Shown piece by piece: positions 45,632 through 56,882 of a stretch of DNA of 64,000 nucleotides. The translations under genes were made by a program, and so were the position numbers. The stretch spans positions 62,001 through 126,000 of the forward strand of contig CAOLHI010004221.1 in assembly GCA_948474755.1 (NCBI GenBank), given 5' to 3'. The notes under the pieces were generated by a model. It did no database searches and had not been told where the DNA came from. It saw only the letters and a list, made by a program, of their open reading frames with translations. How positions within the stretch are numbered: the stretch's first letter is position 1; each line of letters begins with the position of its first letter. The stretch is from Ctenosaura bakeri. Its lineage: Eukaryota; Chordata; Lepidosauria; Squamata; Iguanidae.

Positions 45632-46333
45632 GGGGCACATTCACACTACACCATCATAGCACTATCACCCCATTTTAACTGCCATAGTTCCATCCTATGG
45701 AATCCTTGAACTGGCACTTTATGGGGAGGGACACTTAGGCCCTTTCCACATGTGGAGGGGGAAACGGGGAAAACACGCTAAAACGGAGCTTACCGGCAGC
45801 TGGGTAAGTCCATCACCATGCGGAGCAGTGCGAGCTCGCTGCTCCGCAGTCCTCCGGCATCCAAAATGGCAGCTTCTGGCTGGTGGAGGCTCTCCACCAA
45901 CTGGAGAAGCTTGCCAGCTGGAAGCCCGTCCCCGGCAGATCTGCAGGCACGCACTAGTGTGCGCCTGCAAATCTGCACCAGAGCGCGGCGACGGAGCTGC
46001 ACGGGGCTGCACGCTCCGTGCTTTTTAAAAACCTCTGAAAAGAGGTTTTTAAAAAACACGCCACGCCACCAGTTCTGGTCGCTTCGGAGCGGATTGAGGT
46101 GTGGAACTACGAAAAGTAGTCCACCCCAATCCACTCCACGGTGCAGACAACCACCGTTGGAGGTTGCTCTGCACCGTTTTAATACCCCGGTGCAGAAATG
46201 GCCTTAGACTCCTCAGCCATAGCCCCCTTCTGGTGCCTCTGACCCAACTACAAACCTTGAGATACCACAGTATGAAGCCATGACAGTTGGGCTGGAATAA
46301 CAGCACTATAATTCTATAGTGTGAATTGGCTCC
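45632..46333. mobile_element. Older palindromic MITE split by a younger MITE
   Basis: The left part 'GCACATTCACACTACACCAT...TCCTATGGAATCC' (45632-45734) and the right part ending 'CACTATAATTCTATAGTGTG'/'AATTGGCTCC' (46207-46333) are inverted repeats of each other. Together they form an approximately 235-bp element. The 466-bp element at 45738-46203 lies between them. Confidence 0.65.
45738..46203. mobile_element. MITE with GGCC ends, 466 bp, TSD TTA
   Basis: Begins GGCCCTTTCCACATGTGG and ends CGGTGCAGAAATGGCC, flanked by TTA (45735-45737 and 46204-46206). The GC-rich interior includes 'GGTGGAGGCTCTCCACCAAC', 'GATCTGCAGGCACGCACTAG' and a hairpin 'AAAACCTCTGAAAAGAGGTT'. Same family as 61600-62067, with a fragment at 48282-48450. 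Frames on both strands are artefacts of GC content. Confidence 0.88.
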
Positions 46334-46424
46334 TGGTGTCCTGCAGGTCTATGAGCATGAAGTGATGGGAGTTAAAATACAATGCATCCACCAGGGTGGA
46401 GGAGATAGCTCCCTACTGAGTATT

Positions 46425-46500
46425 GTTGCTGTTGTTATGGGCCTTCAAGTCAACTCCAACTTACAGCGACCCTAACATAGTGTCTAGTCCAGCTCAGTTT
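46425..46500 (-). mobile_element. tRNA-derived SINE tail fragment
   Basis: The reverse complement reads 'GGGTCGCTGTAAGTTGGAGT' and 'TGACTTGAAGGCCCATAACA', the tail of the CORE/MIR-like SINE only. Confidence 0.65.
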
Positions 46501-46505
46501 ACTCA

Positions 46506-46892
46506 GGTCCTTTCCACAGTAGCCTCCCATCCTGGCCTGGGGACAGGAGACAACATTTCTGCATGATGTTGTCATGGTCCCGTTCCTCTCTCGTTTCCAG
46601 GTGGCACAATCATAGGTTAAATCATTGTCAGGTTTTCCTCATCGATGACCCATGATCACACCACCAACCTGCGCTTACTTGGCCTGCAGAAGGACAGGAA
46701 GCATGATGGCAGTGCTTCCTGCCCCAACGTAGCCTGTGAAAGTACCCAGCTGCACTGTGTCCATCATGCTCCCTTCTGTAGGGAGCAAGCCAGTGTGGAG
46801 GGGAGCACTCCTGTCATGCTCCCTTCCTAGCAGAGCCACTGCTGGGATCACCACCAGAGCACCATGCAAGGAAGTAGGGTGCAGAAAGGGCC
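46506..46892. mobile_element. MITE with GGTCC/GGGCC ends, 387 bp, TSD TCA
   Basis: Begins GGTCCTTTCCACAGTAGCC and ends AGGGTGCAGAAAGGGCC, with TCA at 46503-46505 and 46893-46895. The interior carries 'CATGATGTTGTCATGGTCCC' and 'CTCCCTTCTGTAGGGAGCAA', shared with 51905-52302 and partly with 8691-9096. Confidence 0.85.
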
Positions 46893-47169
46893 TCAACCTC
46901 AAAAAGAGTCCTTTTCCATCCAAGATCTATTAACACAAGACCGGGACTGTCTTCGAGATTTTATATGGGCACTATAGCTGAGCTAAATGTGACCCAAATA
47001 AAAAAGGCCCTTTAATTTCAGCCTTGACCAACTTTGGTGGGTCTAGGGCCAACTTTTCACCTTCAGCACCTGCTGTGGGCCACCTCAGGCTCAGTTATGC
47101 TTTTAAAATTGGAAAAAACAAAACAAAAACAGAACCAAAAGTAATTAGCCATTAATGGTTTTGTTTTGT

Positions 47170-47355
47170 TTGGAATTTTCAGGGTTTGAAGGTTGGACCC
47201 TGACCCTCTGACCCTTAATTCCCTGCTCAGCCATGGAAACCCACTGGGTGACCTTGGGCGCATCACACACTCTTAGACACAGAAAATCCCAGGATAGGTT
47301 CACCTTATGATCACCGTAAGTCAGAAACAACTTGAAGGTATACGACAAGAACAAC
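47170..47355 (+). mobile_element. tRNA-derived SINE (CORE/MIR-like)
   Basis: 'AAACCCACTGGGTGACCTTG', 'AGGATAGGTTCACCTTATGA', 'GTAAGTCAGAAACAACTTGA' and an AAC-type tail. Confidence 0.72.
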
Positions 47356-48281
47356 TCTTCCCCCAAGCAAAACCTGCCACTCCTAGTGATTTCTAGGAAC
47401 AACCTCCCATCTTTTCATGATTAAAATATTGCTATCACAGGGGGCTTTGAAAGGCAGCTCTGCAGAGGTTTAAGGGTAATAGAAACAGTCACAAAAATAT
47501 AGATCAGACCATTCACCTCTGTTCTGTGGAGCTTTGTAAATTCAATTTTGTATAAAATTACCTCTCCCCTGTAATCTAGAGCATGTAGCCTCTTTCAGAA
47601 GAGAAGATGTTAACATATTGCATGAGCATCAACTCCTATTTGCTGACATAGTGCCGACCTTTGCTTGGAAGATACCCAGACAAAGGCTGTGCACCTCTGT
47701 AGCCACAGCTAAGGGAGGGCAGGCACATGCGGGCACATGCGGTAGAATGTTTATGAACTTAAGAACTGGAGTTGGCAATTAAAAGTGCAGAAAAAGAAAA
47801 TAAACGGAAAGAATCAATTATATGGAAAATATATCCGGTTATTTTTCTGGTCAATTTCTCACAACTGCCCCTCGAAAGCCCCACCAGTTCATGTACATTT
47901 CTAATGCTGAGCAATCTGAAATAAGTTTACTCAGGACTAAGGCCCACTGAGTTCAGTGGGACTCCCTGTTCTAAAATACCGGTTTTGGCAGGATTGCAAA
48001 CTCCAAGATGTACATAGCTTGCAAAATTTATTCCAAGATAACCAATTCTCCAGATATACATAGCCTGCAGAGGTTATTTTTAATCCAACAGTTAACATTT
48101 ACACTGCAATGAGCTTTACAGTATGTGTTTCAATCATCCCTACACATCCCCACAATACGTTTATTATTCCACTTTATAGATAAGGATGGAGGTTTTCTAA
48201 ATAAAGTATTAATTGCAAATAGTTAGAAGATGGTTAGAAATTCAGATACCAAGAAAGATTTACACAGTGCTCTCAGACTAA

Positions 48282-48450
48282 GGCCATTTCTGCACCAGCT
48301 TAAAGAAACAGTGCAGAGCGTCCTCCAGAGAGGACATCTGCCCTGGGAACGGACTGGGTCAGACCTACTTATTGTAGATCCGCACCTCAGCCTGCTCCCA
48401 AATGACCCGAAGTGGTCATTGAGCATGCTTTTGTTGTTGCTTCACTGTCC
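48282..48450 (-). mobile_element. Fragment of the 45738-type MITE, reversed
   Basis: Starts GGCCATTTCTGCACCAGC and continues 'AACAGTGCAGAGCGTCCTCC' and 'GTAGATCCGCACCTCAG'. This is the reverse complement of the right end of the element at 45738-46203. It breaks off inside. Confidence 0.75.
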
Positions 48451-49439
48451 TCCATGCCAAAATCTTATTTTTGAACTGCATTCTTCACTGTGTAGGCAGC
48501 CATGTAGCTTGGAGTGCAGGTGGGGGGGCAGGGGGGCGAGGGGGGCACATTGCAGGGGGTGTGGCCATGTTGCAGGGCATCCCCAAAAGATTGCCACCGG
48601 GAGCAGACCACCCTCATCACACACACACCCCGTCCATATGCCCGTGTGTGTGTAGAGCTCAATAATGGCTTGGCCTGATGTCAGACCTGATCACCAGCCA
48701 TATGAACCTTGTTCTCCTTGGGACAGAGGACCCTGGTCGACAACCCTCTAGGACAAAGGTCTTTTTTTCCCATATGGCAAATGGGGTATATCCTACTGCC
48801 AACATTACTATGGCAACTATCCCACTTAAAATCATAACCAGAAGCCTGCAGACTAGTGAGGAGTGTTTGTCCCTTGTGAGTTTCCAAAGAGCTACAACCA
48901 AATAGGAAGTGAAAAATATTGTGTTCCCCTCCTTCTGAAACAAAACAAATGTATTCACAATTGATTTTTCCCTTGCTCTTTCTTTTTCTTTCTTTTCTCC
49001 TTTTGCTGGGAGGAAGTGGCACAGCTGTTCAAAGCCTGTGAATGCTGAAGGGCACCTGGACAAACCAAAGTTGGCCAATCCTGCTCCATAGCCATCTACC
49101 CTTCAGATGGTCCACGCTGTGCCACTTAAGCTCAAGAGTTATTGTACTTTCTCCTCCATCACATGAACCTTCCACCTCCAAAACATTTTCCCTCACACCC
49201 TTGCAACACTTTATTTGGCAACCACAGCTCCCTGTCACCATGGAGTTTCTCGCTCTGTTACTACTGCGAGGTACATTCTGCCAGTCTAGTGCCAGGAAAG
49301 GTATCCATTATTCTTTTCCATAAATGTTTGTAGTGAATGAAATGTTTACCGCCCATTCTTATTTTTGCTCAATGTTCAAGCATTAACTTTGCCACTTTGG
49401 TCTAGCATAATGTTTTAATATACAGTACTGCATGCCGAG

Positions 49440-49590
49440 GACTGCTAGACTGAAAACTGGAGAGGGCTCTTGTACCTTTAATGGTTGCACTAAAGAGGAA
49501 ATTTCAGCGAGTGTTGCATGTCAAGCAACCAGGTGCCAAGCAACACCTGCTGAAATTTCTTCTTCTACACAACTATTAAAAGTACTTGAG
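49440..49590. mobile_element. Foldback MITE, family A (copy 3)
   Basis: 'GAAATTTCAGCGAGTGTTGC' at 49497-49516 is answered by 'AAGCAACACCTGCTGAAATT' at 49538-49557, so this copy forms a clear hairpin. The outer segments 'TGTACCTTTAATGGTTG' and 'ACAACTATTAAAAGTAC' are also inverted. Confidence 0.7.
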
Positions 49591-49856
49591 TCATCTCATT
49601 TTCTCTGTAGCTACCCTATATTTGTGCACCATGACAACATAAATGAAGCTATTAGTTGGATTTGTTGTCCTTTGTGTACACTGGTACAGATGCAAGATCA
49701 TGTATATATTTGAATACATATACATGATGCACCCCATTGTAGCATTTTATCTGATGGCTGAGGTACTGTGGAAATTTATCTGTGATGATCCATTCACATT
49801 TGCAAGTCAGCTCTTGCTGATATAGTCTCAGATGATGGATGCCAAGTGTGACCAAG

Positions 49857-50048
49857 GGCCTTTCTGCACTACATTGTTAGAGTGCTATTGTTCTACTTTC
49901 AACATCCTATAGAATCCTGGGGTTTGTAGTTGAGGGAGAGACCTTTAGAATTTTCAGCTAGAGAACTCTTTGGCCTCAGTAAACTACAAACCCCAGAATT
50001 TCACAGAATGCTGAAAGTGGAATAATAGCACTATAACTGTGTAGGGTG
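49857..50048. mobile_element. Small palindromic MITE, copy 5
   Basis: Begins GGCCTTTCTGCACTAC. The arms carry 'GTTCTACTTTCAACATCCTA' and 'AATGCTGAAAGTGGAATAAT'. The right terminus is replaced by a T-run and a LINE piece (50058-50120, '..TGTATCCCGCCTCTCCATAT'). Confidence 0.82.
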
Positions 50049-51547
50049 GAATTTTTTTTTTTTAATTTATTTGTATCCCGCCTCTCCATATGGATCGAGG
50101 CGGCGAACAACTTACAAATAGCACCATAGGGAAAAGAGTATCTGTTTTGTGATGTTAGTTAGCCCATGTCCTGCTCTTAAACCACATTTTCTGGTAATAC
50201 CTTTGCTCTCCACAAACCTAATCAAATTATTCTACCTGACATTTTTCACATGGTCTCTGAGGAGCAACTATAGCCAGCTAAGGAAAACAGGACAAGTGTC
50301 CCCATTTCCCTTTTGTTTTCTTTTTATGCATCGTTTTTAAAGTTTTTGATGTTCAATCCAATCATCATTACTACTGCTACATTTTAATAAGTTTACAACA
50401 TTGCCTAAGAGAAGTCATTCCATGAAGCAACTAATAAATCTAACAGTGACTTAATTGGCAAGCTGACTGAAAGGTGGTGTGACCATTTTCCCAAACACAT
50501 GCCTCTACACCACCTTTTCTAGATGAGAAAGGTATTACATAGCACTGTTTGGCAGTGAGAAGAGTTCAGAAGTCAAATAATTAAAAAAAAAACACCTTTT
50601 GGTGGGCCTTACCATAGAAGGATTTACTCTGCCACTTGCAGAAGCTAGGCTAGGGTCTTATTCTCTTTCTTAGAGGACCAGGCATTTAATGTGTGGACTC
50701 CAGTGCCTCAGTCATACTTGGAAAACATTTGGCATTGGCTGGGAGTCTTAGAAGGGACCAGGTCAAGGAGTCCAGGAGCTCCAGTTCACTTATGCAGGGT
50801 GCGTTTCCCTCTCCAAGTTCAAGACACAGTCTGCTTTGAAATGCAATCGCCACATGCGCTCACATCGCTTCAGTGCCTGAGGTTTGTAACCGCTTCCCAG
50901 GGGGGAAAATATCTCTGCACTGTCTGGTTTAATAACCAGATGAGCCTCCCATTCAAGTCCCTTTTCTGAAGCAGTAAGAGCTTTGCTTTAGCAGCAGGCA
51001 GGCTTCTGGCTGGGTACCAACTCCTCCCCACCTCCCTTCCCCTCATCTCATCACCAAGGTTATTTCCTGACAGAGCCAGAGTACAAGGAAAGAAGAGAGA
51101 TTATTTATTTATTTGCAGTGCAGCAAATTTGAAGCCTGGAACATGTTGCCTTATGCAAATCATATAACACAAAGCTCTTAAGGTTAGAAAACTAGCCATG
51201 CTGTTTCATTTTCATTTGATTTTGGCTTGAGTTGGTAAGCAGGGCTAAGAGATGTAGCATTTTTATATATTCAAGTGACAGTGTCTATTTGTATATTAAC
51301 TCAAAACTCAATTTGACTTTGTTTCTGAAAGACTCCACCATATCTGGGATAAAATGTAAGATGCACCCCTAATTTCAAATTTCTTTGTTGTCAGATGTGT
51401 TCTAATATACTGTAAAACATATACTACGGAGCATGTACACATCTAATCTTATATCCAGTATATTACATGGGCTGGGGCATGTGGGAATAGCACTAGCAAA
51501 TGATGCCTTCTCTCTGAAAAAAATAATATTTATTTTCCTTTCTGATT

Positions 51548-51785
51548 GTTGCTGTTGTTATTGTTGTGTGCCTTCCAAGTTGTTTCTGACTTATGGCAAC
51601 CCTATGAAAACCCTGTCACTGGTTATTCTTGGCAAGATTTGCTCAGAGGGGGTTTATCATCTCTTTCTTCTGAGGCTATAACTTGTCCAAGGTTGTCCAG
51701 TGGGTTATTATGCCAAGTAATGATTCAAACTCTGGTCTCCAGAGTCATTGTCCAATCCTCAAACCACTGTATCACACTGGTCTCT
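51548..51785 (-). mobile_element. tRNA-derived SINE (CORE/MIR-like), nearly complete
   Basis: The reverse complement reads 'CCAGTGTGATACAGTGGTTT', 'ACTCTGGAGACCAGAGTTTG', 'CACTGGACAACCTTGGACAA' and the tail 'TCAGAAACAACTTGGAAGGC' with AAC units. Confidence 0.78.
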
Positions 51786-51904
51786 TTTCTGATTAATTAA
51801 TACCTATATTTGATTTCATGTAGGAAATAAATTTCTAGCTACATAGCCATTTGAATTTGTGTACTTTCCATGTGGGGTGTGTGTATGAGAGAGAGAAAGA
51901 CAGG

Positions 51905-52302
51905 AGTCCTTTCCACAGGATGGCTTCCTCCCGGCATGGGAATGTGAAAGGGGCAGGACCACGATGACGCTTCTGCATGACTTCATGATGGTCCTACCCC
52001 TCTTGCATCACCAGCTGGAGTGATTGCGGGGTATACCATTAATGGAAAAACTCCGCCAATAGCCCCCAATCACACGAACCTTCCGTCACAGCCAGCCATG
52101 CAGAAAGGCCAGAAGCACAATCATGCACTTCCTTCTCCACTGCAGCATAGGAAGAAGGCCAGCTGCAGTGCAGAAGGAAGGAGCATGTCTGCGTGCTCCC
52201 TTCTGTCAGCAGCCTGGAGGGTGTGGAAGGGAGCATTGGGGACACACTCCTATCCCAGCAGAAGCACTGCCCGGATTATGACAGGACAATGCAGAAAAGA
52301 CC
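51905..52302. mobile_element. MITE of the GGCC-ended group, 398 bp, TSD AGG
   Basis: Begins AGTCCTTTCCACAGGATGG and ends CAATGCAGAAAAGACC, flanked by AGG (51902-51904 and 52303-52305). The interior matches 46506-46892 ('GACTTCATGATGGTCCTACC' type) and the segment at 43070-43468. Confidence 0.78.
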
Positions 52303-52464
52303 AGGAAGTATGAATATGAATGTGAAAATACACACAGCCAACGAAAAACTGAAAATTTACTTTAAAATTATTTGCATCATGGAAATGCAAGTGGTAGACA
52401 TTGAAATGAACCCTGTTCTTAATTATGGTCACCATGCATCCCTCCATCTGTTCATATACAAATA

Positions 52465-52500
52465 ATAATGATGATGACGATGATCATCATCATCATCATC
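52465..52500. repeat. Trinucleotide repeat (ATG)n/(ATC)n, palindromic
   Basis: ATGATGATGACG runs into ATCATCATC, so the repeat is self-complementary around about 52483. Confidence 0.9.
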
Positions 52501-54525
52501 AAAATGAGAACTGGACCATTGTGCTACTTCTGAGGCAAATACTCATCTCTACAAAATATTTACATTACTATAAGCAAATTCTTGTCTAGGGCAGGCAGGC
52601 TGGAAAGCTATTCTTGCATCCCCTAGCTATCACAACCACAAACTGCTCATAGCAGCATTACATTTTCCATTTTCCTCCATACAAAATATGTAATTTGTTC
52701 CACATAGCACATGTATTTAAAAAACAGTAACAGAACATAATATTCCACTTCACGGTACAACCTGAAAACACAGCTGGTGTGAAAAGCAGTTTTATTCAAG
52801 ATATAGACAACACTGTCTTCCGCGGTATTGCTCTGAACTACTGTATACTGCAATGTAAAAAAGAAAAGGACCAAGGATTTTTTTTCTTGATGTCATCCTA
52901 CATGCCCTTGCATTTGTAAACAGTGCTTAGTATTTACAAAACTAAACCAAATACTCTTTAGTGCTTATTTAAAAATATTTTTTAAAATGTCTGAATCACC
53001 AAACTCTTCCGTGATGTCATAGGACATATGATGTACAGCCAAATGCTGCGCTGTTGCAATACGTAAAGCCACAAATAATCATTCTGTGCATAATACAATG
53101 ATGCTGGGTAGTTCAAAATTTATGCATTTTGTTTAGAAATGTATCTCCAGTGTTTCCAACAAAATGCAATATAAAACACATAAAAGCAGTAAAGCCTCAC
53201 ATTAAAATCTTAGCACACCTGATAAAAAAAATCATTATATCCAGGTGTTACACAGAAGATTACTCTACATTTTGGTTTCATCCTTGCTCTTTTCCAACTG
53301 ACAACTTCATAGCCATATCAAAAAGATGCTCTCCCCACTCATGGAAGGTACCTCATATCCCAGAATCAGACTCATTCCACATTCCTTCCTCCTTTCTCCT
53401 TCTCCTTTCCCCAAAGAGTCCCTCAACACTTTAATCTTTCCCCCATCCTCACCAGAAATCTCCCACTTACCACTGACCTCTGCAAATGGACCCACACTAA
53501 CTCTTCCTCACCACCCATCTCCTTAAGAAACACATGGAGTTGGCTTGTACCAAATCAATTAGCTCTCTGATTTATCTAGCTCAGTACTGTCTACACCAGG
53601 GGTAAGGGAATTTGTGGCCTTCCAGATGTTTTGGAATTAAATATTCATCACCCTAGCCACCATTGAGAATGGTCAGGGATGATGGCTTTTGAGGTTTAAA
53701 CACACATGGAGCATGACAGCTCCTCACTTCCATGGTCTATCCTCGCTGCTAGCTTCTCTTTAGACTTTCAAACAGGGGTCTTTCTCAACTCTATCTGTAG
53801 ATGCCTGGGAATGAACCTGGGAAATTCTGCATGCCAAGCAAGTATTTTACCACCATATTATGGTCCCGACCCACTCTCTCTTTCCCACCACATCTTCGCA
53901 CTAGTATAGGTCTCTCCATTCTGCTGCTGCCAATAAGAGAAATGAAAGAATAAATGCTAGATCTTTTATAGTGTTGCACTGCAATATGCTCATTAATTCC
54001 TACTGTTCAATTGTTATAACAAGAGAAGCAACTTCAGATTTCAAAAGTAGCGATAGAACACTTACACTGCAAGTTAGTGACCTATTTTTGGCACTTTTAG
54101 ATTTTTCCGAGCCAGGTATGTGAGGACGCCAATGTGCTTAATGTTTAATAGCCACAACTTATGATAAGTTGGCAACAAGACATTGGGTTTAGAACCAAGA
54201 TCTGCATTTCATAGACAGAACAGCTCTGGTCACTGAAAGGGCCTGTATCTAATCTGGGGGCATCTTTCTTCCTACATCACCATAGCTGGCTTCATTCAGC
54301 AAGCCTCCCCACAACAACCCTCTGTGTACCATTTTCTGGGAACTGGAGTGCTTGCAGTGGAAAGGAAAGGGACAGGAACTGTGCTTCCAACAGCTCAATG
54401 GAACACACCTAAATCTATATTCAGACCACTGCATAGGAGAGACAAATCCAGTTCCCACATGGGTCTTATATATTATTGCAACTATGTTGCCACAAGCTAG
54501 CTTTATAAACAATACAATGTCATAG

Positions 54526-55015
54526 AATCATAGAGCTGGAAGAGACCCCAGGGGCCATCCAGTCCAATCCCCTTCTGCCATGCAGGAACACCCATCAAAG
54601 CATTCCCAACAGATGGCCATCCAGCCTCAGCTTAAAAACTTCCAAGGAAGGAGACTCCACCACACTCCATTGAGGCAACATATTCCACTGCCAGACAGCT
54701 CTGACCGTCAGGAAGTTCTTCCTGAGGTTCAGGTGGAATCTCCTTTCCTGCAGCTTGAATTCATTGCTCCTTGTCCTGGTCTCTGGAGCAGCAGAGAACA
54801 AGCCCTCTCCTCCACATGACAGCCCTTCAGATATTTAAACATGGCCATCATGTCCCCTCTTAACCTTCTCTTCTGCAGACTAAACATACCCAGCTCCCTA
54901 AGCCATTCTTCATAGGGCTTCATGGCTTCCAGACCCTTCACCATTTTGGTTGCCCTCCTCTGGATATATTCCAGCTTGTCAATATCCTTCCTGAACTGTG
55001 GGTTCCAGTGGGTCT
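54526..55015 (-). mobile_element. CR1 LINE 3' end with ORF2 C-terminal relic
   Basis: On the minus strand, from 55015: 'CTGGAATATATCCAGAGGAG', 'TATGTTTAGTCTGCAGAAGA', 'AACAAGGAGCAATGAATTCA', then the ORF2 tail and the 3' microsatellite (plus-strand CATAGAATCATAGAG at 54526). The frame ending near 54595 reads KNFLTVRAVWQWNMLPQWSV, then VESPSLEVFKLRLDGHLLGM, the conserved CR1 ORF2 C-terminus. 5'-truncated and mutated. Confidence 0.93.
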
Positions 55016-55136
55016 AATTATAAATGAACACTGCAAACATAATCACAGTGATTTAAACAGGTTGCAAATTTAAATCAAAATTTAAATTTAGCAGCAACAG
55101 TATAACATATTTCATACTGAAACCAGCACACCCTTA

Positions 55137-55338
55137 GGCTGTTTCTGCACTGCACTGATATAGTGCTATTATGCCACTTTCAACATCCTATGGACTCCTG
55201 AGGTTTGCAGTTTAGGGAGCGGCAGTTAGAATTCTTAGCTAGAGAGTTCTTTGGCCTCAGTAAACTACAAACCCCAGAATTTCATAAGATATTGGAAATG
55301 AAATAATAGCACTATAACAGTGTAGGGTGGACACGGCC
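55137..55338. mobile_element. Small palindromic MITE, copy 6 (complete)
   Basis: Begins GGCTGTTTCTGCACTGCAC and ends GTAGGGTGGACACGGCC. Both arms are present, and the centre is 'TTAGCTAGAGAGTTCTTTGG'. Flanks are TTA and ATA, a near-duplication. Confidence 0.82.
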
Positions 55339-55839
55339 ATAATCTCTCAAAATCCCATGCACATTGCAAAAATCTTGCTACTCAGTAGTTATTGCAAGTA
55401 ACCTCAAAGCCCTCATTCCACATGAAATGGGCCCAATTCTTATTCCTGGCAGAAACCTCTTCCCTCCAGTCCTCTCACCAAACTGGACTGATAAGTACAA
55501 TCCCTTCCTTACTGTTTCCCCACTCACTGGGCTACAGTAATAATTCATAGTGATTACACTAGCTTCTGTCAATATTTGCTATACCTGAATCACAGCAACT
55601 TTTACAGTTCTAATTTATTTATTTAATTATTTGTACTTCAATAAATTTTTACCTTACATTTCTATACAAAATATTCAAAACACCTTATAAAATGGAACAA
55701 TATAATATAAAATGGATATAATTATATATAAAATTATCTGACAGAAGTATTTAAAAAGCATTTCCAACAAAGCACCTGCAGATCAAATGATCTACAGAGC
55801 AGTGAACAACCTGAAAGACCAAGGAAACAAAAGATTCCG

Positions 55840-56080
55840 ACAGTATTGCAAAAGACTAACAATAACAGAGTCAGACAAATCACTTCTGGGGTGGCATTCC
55901 ATGGGGTACCACTACTAAAAAGGCCCCATTCCTTATGTCTGCCCACCCAAAATCTGACAGCGGTGGGCCCAGTGAGGAGCCTCTGTTGGTCTTCTGAATA
56001 CTTTGGCCAGTTCAGAATGGTGGAAAAAGTTCCTATGAGATCCTGGCCCCTGACCATGTATTGTGTGAAAGATCAAAACC
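55840..56080. repeat. Possible LINE 3'-UTR fragment
   Basis: 'GGGGTGGCATTCCATGGGGT', 'CTACTAAAAAGGCCCCATTC', 'GTGGGCCCAGTGAGGAGCCT' and 'GATCAAAACCATCACACTCC' resemble a family of squamate LINE 3' regions, as does 8290-8640. It ends about 270 bp from the start-codon exon. The frames on both strands have no domain. Confidence 0.35.
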
Positions 56081-56349
56081 ATCACACTCCAGGGTAAAGG
56101 CTTCTGCAGGATGGGAACCAAAGCCAATCCCAGCATACTCAACCCCGTAAAAATTACATCAGGCATGAAGTTGCCACCCATGACTTCCCTTCTGAGGCCA
56201 ATCTCAGGACAAGCTACTGTTGAACAAAGAATCCATTCCAAACAGCACTGAACAGTGAGTTTAGTTAACAAAGATGGAAGCCCAAACCCAACACAAAATA
56301 CAACTGTTGGTAACTCTACTGTGCCCCACTCGATGGTTGTAATACTTAC

Positions 56350-56520
56350 GGGTAAAATGATTTGAAGTGGATGGGTTGACACTATCACCGCTGTCAGCAC
56401 TTTCACTGCTGGAAACATCATCATCTGATTCCCGCACAGAAGAGCAGGGCGAAGAGCCGTCAACTTCTTCAAACTTCCTCTTTAAAATTCCACTCATAGC
56501 TGCAGTGCTGTCACATGTAC
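56350..56520 (-). CDS. CSRNP3: CSRNP3 coding exon 1, with start codon; residues 1-49
   Basis: The exon begins after a CTGTATTGCAG acceptor (intron ends at 56521). It carries 23 bases of 5' UTR and opens translation at ATG 56497-56495. It encodes MSGILKRKFEEVDGSSPCSS, then VRESDDDVSSSESADSGDSV and NPSTSNHFT, and ends at ACCC|GTAAGTATT in phase 1. An ATG further upstream in the same frame (56578) is in the intron. The MSGILKRKFEE start and the serine/acidic stretch are the family's conserved N-terminus. The four exons together give 592 codons, close to the mammalian CSRNP3 length as I recall it. The gene is nuclear and low-copy; its expression control lies upstream of the window. Confidence 0.97.
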
Positions 56521-56787
56521 CTGCAATACAGAAACAGAGGCAATGAAGCAAGGAAACATTTGACTGCAGACCAAGCAATCAAGGTCTTTAGAGTCATTCT
56601 AAGATGGATTTTTTTGTAGTAGTTATAGTAGAGAAGCACAGTTTCTCATGAATAAGCTCCACAGAAAACAGAAGGAGAGACAGCACTTTAATATTTAGGT
56701 CCAAGGAACTTATACAGCCCACAAATCTCATTATTAAGCAGTCCAAGTGGTCAGAAAGAACACTGAAACAACTGAAAATGACACTTA

Positions 56788-56882
56788 GGCCATTTCCGCA
56801 CTAGACTGTTATAGCGCTATTATTCTACTTTCAACATCCTATGGAATCCTGGGGTTTGCGGTTTAGGAATGTGGAAATAGCT
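56788..56882. mobile_element. Small palindromic MITE, copy 7 (deleted), TSD TTA
   Basis: Begins GGCCATTTCCGCAC and reaches 'GGGGTTTGCGGTTTAGGAAT' before a short right end GTGGAAATAGC. TTA flanks both sides (56785-56787 and 56883-56885). About 100 bp of interior and right arm are lost. Confidence 0.75.

Larger units (their letters stand above)
29283..56349 (-). other. CSRNP3: CSRNP3 intron 1 of the coding part (phase 1), 27.1 kb
   Basis: Donor C|GTAAGTATT at 56349, acceptor TTTTAG ending at 29283. Its recognisable content is transposons and SINEs, listed separately. Stretches where I see no gene, RNA or nameable repeat: 29300-30005, 30440-31800, 32060-32700, 32800-34500, 35190-35480, 35970-36540, 37960-38980, 40590-41190, 41400-42800, 44580-45630, 47360-48280, 48460-49430, 50130-51540, 52510-53600 and 53710-54520. 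The minus frame at 29734-29958 and the overlapping frames at 48230-49323 have no domains or splice support. Short pieces with 'GAGTTCAGTGGGA' at about 36084 and 47950 look like ends of an old LINE or SINE. Confidence 0.9.

Noticed and set aside
45719..46306. Overlapping 85-129 codon frames on both strands
   Set aside because: They lie inside a GC-rich MITE, are not conserved as frames in the second copy at 61600, and have no domain.
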